From Paenibacillus sp. UNC451MF (GTDB taxonomy: Bacteria; Bacillota; Bacilli; Paenibacillales; NBRC-103111): a DNA stretch of 64,000 nucleotides. The DNA lies in NCBI RefSeq assembly GCF_000686845.1, contig NZ_JMLS01000017.1, forward strand, positions 1 through 64,000. The letters are read 5' to 3'. Made by a program: the position numbers and the translations under genes. The notes under the pieces were generated by a model, which had not been told where the DNA came from, did not search any database, and saw only the letters and a list, made by a program, of their open reading frames with translations. This document shows positions 34,909 to 43,813 of this stretch, piece after piece. Each line of letters begins with the position of its first letter. Position 1 is the first letter of the stretch.

Positions 34909-35975
34909 GATTGCCTTCCGAACGTTTATATGCGGAGGAACTAGAGGCTTTAAAGGAATTGGACCAAGATGTGAGGCCTGCAGGCTGGCAGCTATCGCCG
35001 AAGGCGGTGCTAACCTTTCTGACGGGAGGCAGCGTCAAAGGTTTTACTATTACGCCTAAATATATCGGGAATAAGCGTTTAGTCGAGATGGCAATCGCTA
35101 CTTTGTTAACGGATCGGGCACTGCTGTTGATAGGAGAACCGGGAACGGCAAAATCGTGGTTATCTGAAAATTTGACGGCTGCAATCCATGGCGATTCCGG
35201 TAAAGTAATTCAAGGCACCGCAGGCACAAGCGAGGAGCATATCCGTTATTCCTGGAATTACGCTATGCTATTGGCACAAGGGCCATCCGATCAAGCGATT
35301 ATCAAAAGTCCTATTTTTCGAGCCATGGAAACGGGGGGCATCGCCCGGTTTGAAGAGATTTCACGCTGTGCATCGGAGGTACAGGATGCTTTGATCTCCA
35401 TATTGTCCGAGAAGACGATCTCTATCCCCGAGCTAGGACGTGAAGTGTCGGCTTCAAGAGGCTTCTCCGTCATCGCTACGGCGAATACACGGGACCGTGG
35501 AGTGAATGAAATGTCTGCGGCCCTTAAACGGCGCTTCAATATCATTGTGCTGCCTGCGCCTTCAGACATCGAGACAGAAGTCGAGATTGTCCGTAAACGG
35601 GTGGGAGAAATCTCTGCAAGCTACGAGCTGCGTGCATCGCTTCCAGAGGAGGAAGCAGTGCGTAAAGTTGTGACGATATTCCGTGAGCTGCGCAGCGGGA
35701 TGACGTTGGACGGAAAGGAGAAGGTAAAGGGGCCGAGCGGCGTCATATCAACAGCGGAAGCGATATCTCTGCTCACCGGGAGCATGGCGCTTGCCGGCAG
35801 CTTTGGCAGTGGACAGATCAGTGAAGAGGACATCGCAGCAGGGTTGCAGGGAGCCATAGTGAAGGATGAAGAAAAAGATCGGCTTGTATGGAAAGAATAT
35901 TTGGAAAATGTGATGAAAAAGCGGGGAGCGACATGGCGAAATCTGTACTACGCGTGCTCGGAGATGAACAACTAA
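34878..35975 (+). CDS. MoxR-family AAA+ ATPase (YehL-like)
   Basis: A 365-residue AAA+ ATPase of the MoxR group, which typically works with a VWA protein to remodel or activate targets. Walker A is GEPGTAKS at 86-93. The Walker B region reads ARFEEISRC, with FEEI in the place of the usual DE motif. A sensor-1-like ATANTRDRGVNEMSAALKRRFN is followed by a C-terminal lid. The gene overlaps the HEAT gene by 31 bases and the DUF5682 gene by 43, pointing to tight translational coupling. By company it belongs with E. coli YehL. The ATP site looks intact apart from the Walker B variation. Confidence 0.9.
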   Translation: MGMDQKQDVVRLPSERLYAEELEALKELDQDVRPAGWQLSPKAVLTFLTGGSVKGFTITPKYIGNKRLVEMAIATLLTDRALLLIGEPGTAKSWLSENLTAAIHGDSGKVIQGTAGTSEEHIRYSWNYAMLLAQGPSDQAIIKSPIFRAMETGGIARFEEISRCASEVQDALISILSEKTISIPELGREVSASRGFSVIATANTRDRGVNEMSAALKRRFNIIVLPAPSDIETEVEIVRKRVGEISASYELRASLPEEEAVRKVVTIFRELRSGMTLDGKEKVKGPSGVISTAEAISLLTGSMALAGSFGSGQISEEDIAAGLQGAIVKDEEKDRLVWKEYLENVMKKRGATWRNLYYACSEMNN

Positions 35976-38335
35976 ACCGTCATCAAGGGTTTCATGTTTT
36001 CGGAATAAGGCATCTATCTCCAGCCGGCGCCTTTCACTTACTTACTTTCCTTGACGAGGTTAAGCCAACGGCAGTATTGATAGAGGGGCCGAGTGACGCT
36101 ACTGCCTTCATTTCTGAATTAACTTCACACGGTGTCGTACCTCCAATTGCAATTCTTGCGTATACCGATCAGCTTCCGGTTCGGACATTGTTATACCCGT
36201 ATGCGGAGTATTCGCCGGAATATCAGGCCTTTAAGTGGGCTAGCCGCAATGGAGCTTGGGCGACCTTCATCGATTTGCCTAGCGAGCAAGCTCTGGCCTT
36301 GCATGAGACTAAACGAACCGGCGGTTTCTCGGAAAGAGTTGTGACGGAGGATGAAGAGGACGTCCATGAAAATCGTCAACCAGAGGATTCTGACAATTTT
36401 CAGATCTATCTCCATCGGCAGAGGAAGCTTTATCAGCAATTAACCGAGTTATACGGGGAACCGGATTATGAAGCCTATTGGGAACGTCATTTCGAGCATC
36501 GCTTGGAGGAGGGGGCTTACCGATCCGGAATCCACCGATTCTCTGAACAAATGAGGGAGCTGACGGAGGATCAAGAGTGGCAGTATGCACCTCAGGATGC
36601 GGCATATAATGAAATCCGTGAGTCCTACATGCGACGCAACATTCAGAAAGCGATTCTGGAGGGGCATGACCCAGAGAGAATTGTAGTTGTGACCGGAGCA
36701 CATCATACTTCAGCTATGAATTTCCACCTACCGATTATGACAGATAAGGAATTCAAAGCACTGCCAAAGGTGAAGACTAAACTCACATTGATGCCCTATT
36801 CATACTATAAACTATCAACACATTCCGGCTATGGTGCAGGAAATCAGGCACCTGCTTATTTTGAATTGTTTTGGCAGTGTCTACAAGCAAGGGATCTAAG
36901 TAGGCTGCCGGCGCTTTATTTCTCTCAGGTTGCCGCACATTTACGTATGCACGGTACGTTCCGTTCTACAGCATCGCTGATTGAAGCTGTACGTTTGGCA
37001 GAGGCACTTGCAACGCTGCATGACGGTAGTCATCCAACATGGAGGGATCTGCAAGACGCGGCCATCGTGTGCTTAGGCTATGGGGAGCTGTCCACGATCT
37101 CGGAGGCTCTCGCAAGGACAAACGTAGGCACGGCAATAGGACGGTTGCCGGAAGGAGTCAGCCAGACACCGGTTCAAGATGATTTAAATAGAGAACTGAA
37201 GCGGCTTAAGCTGGAAAAGTACAGAACGCCAGTAGCCGCGACGTTAGAACTCGACTTGCGAGAAAATCGAAGGGTGAAATCAGAGGAAGCAGCGTATTTG
37301 GATTTGAATCGTTCCGTGCTGCTCCACCGTTTGGAACTGTTAGGCATCGACTTTTCTAAGAAGCAGCGCGTTCAACAAAATTCGGCCACATGGGCGGAAA
37401 ATTGGACGCTTCGCTGGTCGCCGGAAGCAGAGATTCAAGCGGTAGAGTCAACATTGAAAGGGGAGTCCGTCGAGCTGGCTGCAGCCTTCGTGCTCAAGGA
37501 GAAACTAGACGCGTGCACGGATATCGCTGAAGCTTCACGGATCATTCGCATCGCCTGCGAGTGTGCGCTCATGCCGCTTATGGAGCAGGCTAAAGCAGCG
37601 CTACAAGGTCTGGCGGTGGAAGCGGGGAGTTTTGAGCAGATTGCGGCCTCCGCATACGAACTGTCTGTACTCATTGGGTACGGTTCGATTCGTCGCATCG
37701 AGACGGCGGCTCTTGTTCCGCTGCTCCGGCAGCTGTTCCTGCGGGGGGCGCTGTTGCTGCCGACCGCTTCAGCTTGCAACGATGATGCGGCTCATGCCAT
37801 AGCAGGTGCAATTCAACAGCTCCACGGCATTGCTCAAGATCACTTCGAAGATGTTGACGATGCGCTATGGCAGAGTAAACTTCAGGAACTGGCCTCGCGT
37901 GACGATCGAAACGCGAAGTTGTCAGGCTTTGCTTTTGCGATCCTGTTAGAGCAAAGCAAGCTTCAAGAGGAACAAGTTGCACAGGAAGTGTCACGAAGGT
38001 TATCGCCTGGCATTCCAGTTGATCTAGGGGCAGGCTGGTTTGAGGGGTTATCCATGCGTAACCGCTATGCGCTGCTGTCCCGAGCTGTATTGTGGAAGCA
38101 GCTTGATATGTATATTAGGTTGCTGGATCCGCAAGCCTTTAAGCGATCTCTTGTATTCCTTCGCCGGGCATTCGGAGCTTTCGAGCCAAGAGAGAAGGCC
38201 GCAGTCGCAGAGATGATGGGTGATCTATGGGGCTTGGATGCCAATGCAGTGGGCTCGACTTTGCAGAAGCCGCTGAGCGAGGAAGAGAAGGAGATGCTCT
38301 ATGAGCTTAACGATTATGATTTTGGAGATTTGTAG
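35933..38335 (+). CDS. DUF5682 family protein (YehM-like)
   Basis: An 800-residue protein of a family with no settled function. The N-terminal region carries HVFGIRHLSPAGAFHL and VLIEGPSDATAFI, which recur in YehM-type proteins. Further on are VVTGAHHTSAM and the long helical C-terminal two thirds. No signal peptide or membrane helix. The histidines in FGIRHLSP and TGAHHTS may form part of an active or metal site, but I cannot show it. I chose ATG 35933, preceded by GCGGGGAG; it lies within the MoxR gene (43-base overlap). The VWA gene starts three bases after its stop. Confidence 0.82.
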   Translation: MAKSVLRVLGDEQLNRHQGFHVFGIRHLSPAGAFHLLTFLDEVKPTAVLIEGPSDATAFISELTSHGVVPPIAILAYTDQLPVRTLLYPYAEYSPEYQAFKWASRNGAWATFIDLPSEQALALHETKRTGGFSERVVTEDEEDVHENRQPEDSDNFQIYLHRQRKLYQQLTELYGEPDYEAYWERHFEHRLEEGAYRSGIHRFSEQMRELTEDQEWQYAPQDAAYNEIRESYMRRNIQKAILEGHDPERIVVVTGAHHTSAMNFHLPIMTDKEFKALPKVKTKLTLMPYSYYKLSTHSGYGAGNQAPAYFELFWQCLQARDLSRLPALYFSQVAAHLRMHGTFRSTASLIEAVRLAEALATLHDGSHPTWRDLQDAAIVCLGYGELSTISEALARTNVGTAIGRLPEGVSQTPVQDDLNRELKRLKLEKYRTPVAATLELDLRENRRVKSEEAAYLDLNRSVLLHRLELLGIDFSKKQRVQQNSATWAENWTLRWSPEAEIQAVESTLKGESVELAAAFVLKEKLDACTDIAEASRIIRIACECALMPLMEQAKAALQGLAVEAGSFEQIAASAYELSVLIGYGSIRRIETAALVPLLRQLFLRGALLLPTASACNDDAAHAIAGAIQQLHGIAQDHFEDVDDALWQSKLQELASRDDRNAKLSGFAFAILLEQSKLQEEQVAQEVSRRLSPGIPVDLGAGWFEGLSMRNRYALLSRAVLWKQLDMYIRLLDPQAFKRSLVFLRRAFGAFEPREKAAVAEMMGDLWGLDANAVGSTLQKPLSEEEKEMLYELNDYDFGDL

Positions 38336-38338
38336 CCA

Positions 38339-39547
38339 ATGATAAACAATGAGAAAATAGATCACGAACAATTGAAACGGTGGCGACTCATCCTTGGCGC
38401 AGAATCTGAAGAAAAGCTGCAATCCTTTGGTTCGGGCAGCAGTCTGCTTGATGATGAAACAGCTTTGATGGATGAAGCTCTAGCTGCTATTTATGATGAT
38501 ACTTATGGCAATGATATAGGCCCTGTCGGGGGGAATCCCCGCAAACAGGCAGGGCTAGGGCCGTCAGCTCCGAAGCTGGCAAAATGGCTGGGTGATATCC
38601 GTACCTTTTTTCCGCCGGATATTGTATCGGTCATACAAGCAGACGCGATTGAACGTAAAGGGCTGAAACAGCTGCTATTCGAGCCTGAGCTGCTGGCTCA
38701 AGTTAAGCCGGACATTCAGATGGTAGCAACCTTGATGGCACTCAAAGGAAAAATACCAGAGAAAACAAAGGAAACGGCAAGGCAATTGGTTAAGGCTGTA
38801 GTGGATGAAATTGTGCAGCGGTTGTCTCATGATTTGCAACGTGCGGTAACTGGAGCCCTTAATCGAAGGCGGCATTCGCCGCTGCCTTCCGCTACGGGTT
38901 TGGATTGGAACACAACAATCCGCAAAAACCTGCGGCATTATGATCAGGAACGCAATCTGCTCATACCAGAGAAGGTCTATTTCTTCGATCGAGCCCGGCG
39001 AAGTAAGGAATGGACCGTCATTCTGGATATTGACCAGAGTGGTTCGATGGCTGGTTCTGTCATATATGCATCGATTATCGGGTCGATCTTTGCCAGCATG
39101 CCGGCACTGGATACTCATGTTATTGCTTTCGATACGGAGGTTGTCGATTTAAGCGAGGAGTGTGCAAATGACCCTGTGGATATGCTGTTTGGCATTCAGC
39201 TTGGGGGCGGTACAGACATAAACAAGTCCATTGCCTATTGTGAGCCGTTCATCACCGAACCGAAGAAAACCATGTTTATTCTTGTTTCTGATCTTTATGA
39301 GGGTGGTAACCGTTCCGAAATGATTCGTAGACTGGTCGACATGCATCAGGCGGGAGTCAAAACGATTTGTCTGCTAGCTTTGTCGGATCAGGGAGTGCCA
39401 TCTTACGATGATGCTGTTGCGAAGAAATTAGCCCAATATGGCATCCCCTGCTTCGGATGCTCTCCAGAGAAGCTGCCTGAGCTGATTGAAGGCGCGCTTA
39501 AAGGCGTTGACCTTACGGCGCTATCTGATCGTGTTAAGCAAGGATAA
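38339..39547 (+). CDS. VWA-domain protein, partner of the MoxR ATPase (YehP-like)
   Basis: A 402-residue protein whose C-terminal half (about 225-395) is a von Willebrand A domain. The metal-ion-dependent adhesion site is complete: D232-x-S234-x-S236 in DIDQSGSM, the threonine in LGGGTDI and the aspartate in LVSDLYEG. The N-terminal half is helical and charged. VWA proteins encoded beside MoxR ATPases act as their substrate-recruiting or regulated partners. It is the last gene of the unit and is followed by a strong terminator. The E. coli relative is YehP. Start at ATG 38339 directly behind the DUF5682 stop; translation is likely coupled. Confidence 0.88.
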   Translation: MINNEKIDHEQLKRWRLILGAESEEKLQSFGSGSSLLDDETALMDEALAAIYDDTYGNDIGPVGGNPRKQAGLGPSAPKLAKWLGDIRTFFPPDIVSVIQADAIERKGLKQLLFEPELLAQVKPDIQMVATLMALKGKIPEKTKETARQLVKAVVDEIVQRLSHDLQRAVTGALNRRRHSPLPSATGLDWNTTIRKNLRHYDQERNLLIPEKVYFFDRARRSKEWTVILDIDQSGSMAGSVIYASIIGSIFASMPALDTHVIAFDTEVVDLSEECANDPVDMLFGIQLGGGTDINKSIAYCEPFITEPKKTMFILVSDLYEGGNRSEMIRRLVDMHQAGVKTICLLALSDQGVPSYDDAVAKKLAQYGIPCFGCSPEKLPELIEGALKGVDLTALSDRVKQG

Positions 39548-39581
39548 GCTTGAATAATAAAAGCTGGTAAAGGATAAGCAG

Positions 39582-39612
39582 AGCACCTCGGGATAACCGA
39601 GGTGCTTTCTTA
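39582..39612 (+). terminator. terminator of the SWIM-MoxR-VWA operon
   Basis: AGCACCTCGG and CCGAGGTGCT form a perfect 10-bp stem over GATAA, followed by TTCTT. Confidence 0.85.
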
Positions 39613-39863
39613 CGTTAAAACCAAGGAGTGCATGGTTTGTCCTCTAAGAACATAAAGGTTCAATTACGAAAATTTTTGTGACGATAGGTTAGGAAATAAC
39701 ATTTTATTTACCGGAGGGGACCTGTAAAATATGACGAACTATAGAAAATTGGTTTAACAAAGAATCGCCTAAAACGACACGATCTTGTAATATTTTGTAG
39801 TGTAAGTTACACTCGTATTATCTTTGGAAGTATAGGTTTTATGGTAGGTGGGAGGCGAGGACT
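39613..39863 (+). promoter_or_regulatory. gap with a 15-base palindrome
   Basis: AGTGTAAGTTACACT at 39799-39813 is a palindrome but for its centre, in the style of a TetR/PadR operator, 50 bases before the next gene. At 39731-39757 an eight-codon frame with a strong GGAGGGG site may be a leader or a dead gene start. I see nothing else. Confidence 0.4.
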
Positions 39864-40343
39864 ATGAAGGTAAATAAGCGTATCCCTAAGAGTGGAATGA
39901 AAACAAGATTGGGACAAGCATTACTGAGCATTGGGATAACAGCAGCACTCGTCCATCCCTTTACCACAGTAGAAGCAGGTGTGTTGGATCGGGTAAAAGA
40001 TATGTACCAGCTGCCCGAGCATGTTGAAAGCATTCAAAAAGAATTTGATGCAACCAAACAACAGTTGGAAGAACAAAGAAATAAGCTAGCTGAATCGGTT
40101 CAGCAGTCAAGGGAAGCAATAGATCTGCTGAATGCCCAAAATAAGCAGCTTCTGGAGCAGAATGAAGCTCTACAGAGCCGAATTCAAATGATGGAACAAA
40201 CTTCGCTGGATAAAAAAGCCCAAACCCGGAAAATAACATCGATTGCTTTAACGGTAATTTTCCTTATTATAGGTTATTTTTTGATAGGTCGCTTGATTCG
40301 TATCCTGGTTTGGAGACGGCAAAATAGCAATCTGAGACAGTAG
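39864..40343 (+). CDS. membrane-anchored coiled-coil protein
   Basis: A 159-residue protein of unknown function. Residues 18-38 are hydrophobic and end in a VEA/GV site, so they are either a signal peptide or an N-terminal anchor. Residues 50-118 are a heptad-patterned coiled coil (QLEEQRNKLAESVQQSREAI, LNAQNKQLLEQNEALQSRI). A true membrane helix spans about 124-146 (ITSIALTVIFLIIGYFLIGRL), and a basic tail RILVWRRQNS faces the cytosol. The coiled coil therefore probably lies outside the membrane. GGAGGCGAGG precedes the ATG. It is 38 bases ahead of the AIM24 gene and probably cotranscribed with it. Confidence 0.75.
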   Translation: MKVNKRIPKSGMKTRLGQALLSIGITAALVHPFTTVEAGVLDRVKDMYQLPEHVESIQKEFDATKQQLEEQRNKLAESVQQSREAIDLLNAQNKQLLEQNEALQSRIQMMEQTSLDKKAQTRKITSIALTVIFLIIGYFLIGRLIRILVWRRQNSNLRQ

Positions 40344-40381
40344 TAAGAACTGGACAATGTCAGCTTAGGAGGTCATGCCAT

Positions 40382-41080
40382 TTGGATATTTCCTTTGAGC
40401 AAGCTGAGCAAGTAACCCGGTTGGCTGCATTTACGCTTGAGTTGGGAGAAGCTGTGAATGTACTGCATTCCAATCAGATCGTCGCTTTTCAAGGCTCTCC
40501 CTCTCTTCGTGAGGATTCATTCATGAAGTTGTCGGGCATGTATCGAAAGAAAAGACTATTACAGTCGAGAATTCGAGGTCCAGTCAGGTTTATGCTGGGA
40601 TTGCCGGAAGGTTACTCGCTCGGGACTGTTGATATAAAGGAAGATGACGACTTATTATTTGAATTCCGTCATGTACTTTTCTATACAGATGATATGAAAT
40701 TCCGGCCCCACGTGCAAAAGGTTAGAAATGTGATGATGACACATGATTTTGTTAAAATGAAGTTTAGTGGACCGGGAACACTCGGTCTGTTAACGTCAGG
40801 CCCATTGTACCCAGTCAAACTCGATCCCGAGGTGCCTCTATACGTTGATATACAGTGTCTGGTTGCTTACCCGGAGCATGTCAGTTTAACACCGTGTGTA
40901 TATGGAAATACTTTGGCCAGTCAGAATATGAATTATCATTGGGAGCTTAAAGGATCGGGCACTGTGCTGCTCCAGCCTTGCAAACCGGATAAGTTGTTAG
41001 ATGAGCAAATGCAAGGCGATAGCTTGATGAGAAGGATGCTTCGAGAGTTGATTCCGTTTGGCGGAGTATTTATTAAATAA
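40382..41080 (+). CDS. AIM24-family protein
   Basis: A 232-residue beta-sandwich protein of the AIM24 family (named for a yeast mitochondrial protein; bacterial members have no agreed role). Features include EALNVLHSNQ-like opening strands, GSGTLGLLTSGPLYPVKL with G instead of S at one step, the DIQCLVAYPEHVSL segment and a final GSGTVLLQP. I use the TTG at 40382: AGGAGGT ends nine bases upstream. An ATG at 40375 is out of frame and runs into a stop. No signal peptide. It probably shares a transcript with the coiled-coil membrane protein. Confidence 0.8.
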   Translation: MDISFEQAEQVTRLAAFTLELGEAVNVLHSNQIVAFQGSPSLREDSFMKLSGMYRKKRLLQSRIRGPVRFMLGLPEGYSLGTVDIKEDDDLLFEFRHVLFYTDDMKFRPHVQKVRNVMMTHDFVKMKFSGPGTLGLLTSGPLYPVKLDPEVPLYVDIQCLVAYPEHVSLTPCVYGNTLASQNMNYHWELKGSGTVLLQPCKPDKLLDEQMQGDSLMRRMLRELIPFGGVFIK

Positions 41081-41097
41081 TAATGGATTATACATTT

Positions 41098-41127
41098 AAG
41101 CCGCGAAAATGATCGGGGCTTTTTTTT
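41098..41127 (+). terminator. terminator after the AIM24 gene
   Basis: AAGCC-g-CGA and TCG-g-GGCTT pair with one mismatch over six bases, followed by eight T. Confidence 0.65.
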
Positions 41128-41391
41128 GATTTCACTCACATAATAGTTTAGAGTCTAGCCATGGACGTAAGATAGGTAATCCATTGACGGACTGTATAGC
41201 ACCTGTGTGATCAAGTCCCTCTAGAGTTTGTACGTCCCAGCCAGACTCATTAATCTAGTCAAACTTGAATAGAGAATGAAGCGGGTCAAGGTAATGGGGA
41301 AGTAGGCGTTTATTTGGGTATAAAATAACTATACCGGATTCATACAGGTATCAATGAAATCAATCCATCCTGTAAGGAGGCGCTTAAGACG
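41128..41391. other. gap without a gene
   Basis: No coding pattern on either strand. The only structure is GGTATA-AAATAAC-TATACC near 41317-41335, a short inverted repeat that could be an operator ahead of the next gene. Confidence 0.4.
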
Positions 41392-42282
41392 ATGAAAATC
41401 ATGGATCTGGCCCAAAATTTGGTATGCCGATTTCAGGACGACGATGTACCTGCATTGTCGGCCCAGTTAACGTATTACCTTTTATTATCTTTTTTTCCTT
41501 TCCTGATCTTCGCGGGGACGATGCTAAGCTTTACCAGCTTTTCTGCAGATGATGCGCTGGAACGACTGAGTTTAATTTTGCCGGATATGTCGAATAAAAC
41601 CATTTCCGATGTCTTCCACGAGATTGAGCAGACACGAAGCGGTTCACTACTGTCCATCGGCTTAATTGCGACACTTTGGTCAGCCTCCAATGGAGTCAAT
41701 GCTGTCATTAAGGGGATTAATAAGGCTTACGATCAAGAGGAAGATCGCCCTTTCTGGAAAGTGCGTCTACTATCCTTAGCGACAACTATCGTACTGGCTG
41801 TAGCGATCATGTTGAGCTTTGTGATGCTTGTATTCGGCCGTAAAATTGGTGAACGGCTGTACGAGACCGCGAGGCTGCCTGGAGACTTTACAGAGATTTG
41901 GACTTGGGGACAATATGCCGTTCCGCTTCTTGTCATTTGGACAATGTTTTGCCTAATCTATTCCTTTCTCCCCAATGTGCGTTTGAAGTTTCGTGAGGTG
42001 ATTCCAGGGGCATTGTTCGCGACCTTTAGCTGGATCGTAGCTTCGCTTTTGTTTTCGTTTTATGTAAACCATTACGATAGCTACACAAAAACGTACGGGA
42101 GCATTGGTGGAATTATCGTTTTACTCATCTGGCTGTACTTATCTAGCATGATCATTCTACTCGGTGGAGAGTTGAATGCGGCCCTACAATTTATCCGCAG
42201 CGGGAAAATGAAGCAGCCGTGCAAGATGTTCGGATTACCGCTATCTTTTTTCAAAAGAAATAAGAAGACCGCCAGTGATTGA
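41392..42282 (+). CDS. YihY/BrkB-type inner-membrane protein
   Basis: A 296-residue integral membrane protein with six hydrophobic segments. The YihY/BrkB pattern is clear: DDVPALSAQLTYYLLLSFFP near the start, LWSASNGVNAVIKGINKAY in the middle, FREVIPGALFATFSWIVASL and GGIIVLLIWLYLSSMIILLG near the end. The family was once mis-called ribonuclease BN; its real function is unsettled, with envelope or transport roles suggested. AAGGAGG precedes the ATG. It stands alone with its own terminator, so its neighbours say little about its job. Confidence 0.9.
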   Translation: MKIMDLAQNLVCRFQDDDVPALSAQLTYYLLLSFFPFLIFAGTMLSFTSFSADDALERLSLILPDMSNKTISDVFHEIEQTRSGSLLSIGLIATLWSASNGVNAVIKGINKAYDQEEDRPFWKVRLLSLATTIVLAVAIMLSFVMLVFGRKIGERLYETARLPGDFTEIWTWGQYAVPLLVIWTMFCLIYSFLPNVRLKFREVIPGALFATFSWIVASLLFSFYVNHYDSYTKTYGSIGGIIVLLIWLYLSSMIILLGGELNAALQFIRSGKMKQPCKMFGLPLSFFKRNKKTASD

Positions 42283-42312
42283 TAAAGCTACACGAAATAT
42301 ACTTAACAAGAA

Positions 42313-42357
42313 CAATACCTCCAATCACACTATAAAGTGGCTTTGGAGGTTATTCTC
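42313..42357 (+). terminator. terminator after the YihY gene
   Basis: AATACCTCCAA and TTGGAGGTTATT pair around an inner CAC/GTG step; the right side is T-rich but has no long T run. Confidence 0.5.
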
Positions 42358-42498
42358 TATTAACAGGGAGAGATAAAACCTATGCGAACTGATGCATTGC
42401 ATATAAGAAAAGACGCTGGTACCATGGTTATTGTTATCCGCTCTGGAAATACTAATTTCCATAAATAGCAAATGAAACATTAGGCAGGGGGGATTGAT

Positions 42499-43716
42499 TT
42501 GGATAACACAGCAGCCGTACGCAGCTCCAAGCGCGGATCATTGTTAATTAGTATGGGAATCAGCTGGCTGTTCGATGCGATGGATGTAGGAATTATTTCC
42601 TTTATCGTAGCGACACTAACGGTTCAATGGCATTTAACACCTGAGCAGGTAGGGGTATTTACAAGTATTAACTCGATCGGCATGGTCTTTGGGGCAGCCA
42701 TTGCAGGGTACTTGGCAGATCGTTTTGGGCGCAAATCCGTCTTGCTATGGACATTGCTCATTTTTTCTATAGCCAGCGGTTTGTCTGCACTAGCTACAAG
42801 CTTTATAGTGTTGTGCATTTTGCGGTTTATTGCTGGTGTAGGTTTGGGAGGAGAGCTTCCCGTAGCTTCGACACTCGTATCAGAGACGGTTCCCGCTGAA
42901 GAGAGAGGAAGGACTGTCGTACTGCTCGAAAGCTTCTGGGCGGGGGGCTGGCTCGCTGCGGCACTCATTTCTTATTTTGTCATTCCAAGGTACGGCTGGC
43001 AGGCCGGTTTTTTAATTGGTGCAGTTCCTGCTTTGTATGCTCTTTATTTAAGGCGTTCCATCGAAGATCCTCAGAGGTTTGTACAATCTCAAGCCGAAAA
43101 GAGGCCGACTTTGCGAGAGCAATGGTTATCGGTATGGCAAGTAGAATATCGTCGGTCTACTGTGATGTTATGGATTCTTTGGTTCACTGTAGTTTTCTCG
43201 TACTATGGCATGTTCTTATGGCTGCCGACTGTAATGGTAATGAAGGGCTTTGGTCTGGTAAAAGGATTCCAGTATGTGCTCATTATGACCTTGGCTCAAC
43301 TTCCTGGGTACTTTACCGCTGCATATGCAATCGAGAAATTTGGACGCAAATTCGTTCTTGTACTGTATTTGATCTTCACTGCATTAAGTGCGATTTGGTT
43401 CGGTTCAGCCCAGACCGATACAATGTTGATTGCCGCTGGCATCTGCCTGTCCTTCTTTAATCTTGGAGCATGGGGTGGACTATATGCCTATACACCGGAG
43501 CTGTATCCGACCAGAGTCCGCTCGACGGGAGTCGGCATGGCCACCTCCTTCGGCCGTGTCGGGGGCGTTATTGCTCCATTACTCGTTGGAATACTGGTAG
43601 CTCGGGGCGTGGAGCTTCAGATCATTTTCTACATATTTTTCGTTGCCATTCTCATAGGAGCGTTAGCAGTATTTTTCTTGGGAACGGAAACAAAGGGCAG
43701 AGAGCTGGAGAACTGA
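42499..43716 (+). CDS. MFS transporter of the sugar/organic-acid type
   Basis: A 405-residue, twelve-helix carrier. It has the loop-2/3 motif GYLADRFGRKSVLL, the GVGLGGELPVASTLVSE stretch, and the second-half AYAIEKFGRKFVLVL and YTPELYPTRVRSTGVGMA motifs. The PELYPT..R..G.G motif puts it with the sugar-porter/aromatic-acid branch and close to the YceI/NiaP-like carriers of bacilli. The start is TTG at 42499 after GGGGGG; no better ATG exists. It is a single-gene unit. Substrate unknown; nicotinate, aromatic acids and sugars all have relatives with this pattern. Confidence 0.86.
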   Translation: MDNTAAVRSSKRGSLLISMGISWLFDAMDVGIISFIVATLTVQWHLTPEQVGVFTSINSIGMVFGAAIAGYLADRFGRKSVLLWTLLIFSIASGLSALATSFIVLCILRFIAGVGLGGELPVASTLVSETVPAEERGRTVVLLESFWAGGWLAAALISYFVIPRYGWQAGFLIGAVPALYALYLRRSIEDPQRFVQSQAEKRPTLREQWLSVWQVEYRRSTVMLWILWFTVVFSYYGMFLWLPTVMVMKGFGLVKGFQYVLIMTLAQLPGYFTAAYAIEKFGRKFVLVLYLIFTALSAIWFGSAQTDTMLIAAGICLSFFNLGAWGGLYAYTPELYPTRVRSTGVGMATSFGRVGGVIAPLLVGILVARGVELQIIFYIFFVAILIGALAVFFLGTETKGRELEN

Positions 43717-43762
43717 TGAGTTTGCTTATGTGGCAGATGCAGCTCTGATTATATGCTAAGCT

Positions 43763-43803
43763 AAAGACGAACGAGACCTTTGAGGTGTCGTCCGTCTTTT
43801 TTC
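43763..43803. terminator. two-way terminator, MFS and VOC genes
   Basis: AAAGACG, GAGACC with GGTGTC, CGTCTTTT around TTTGA. It lies between converging genes and can serve both. Confidence 0.6.
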
Positions 43804-43813
43804 TTATCGAATT

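Noticed and set aside
37435-37779. Minus-strand frame inside the DUF5682 gene
   Set aside because: Low-complexity Ser/Ala shadow without a start signal, within a well-supported gene.
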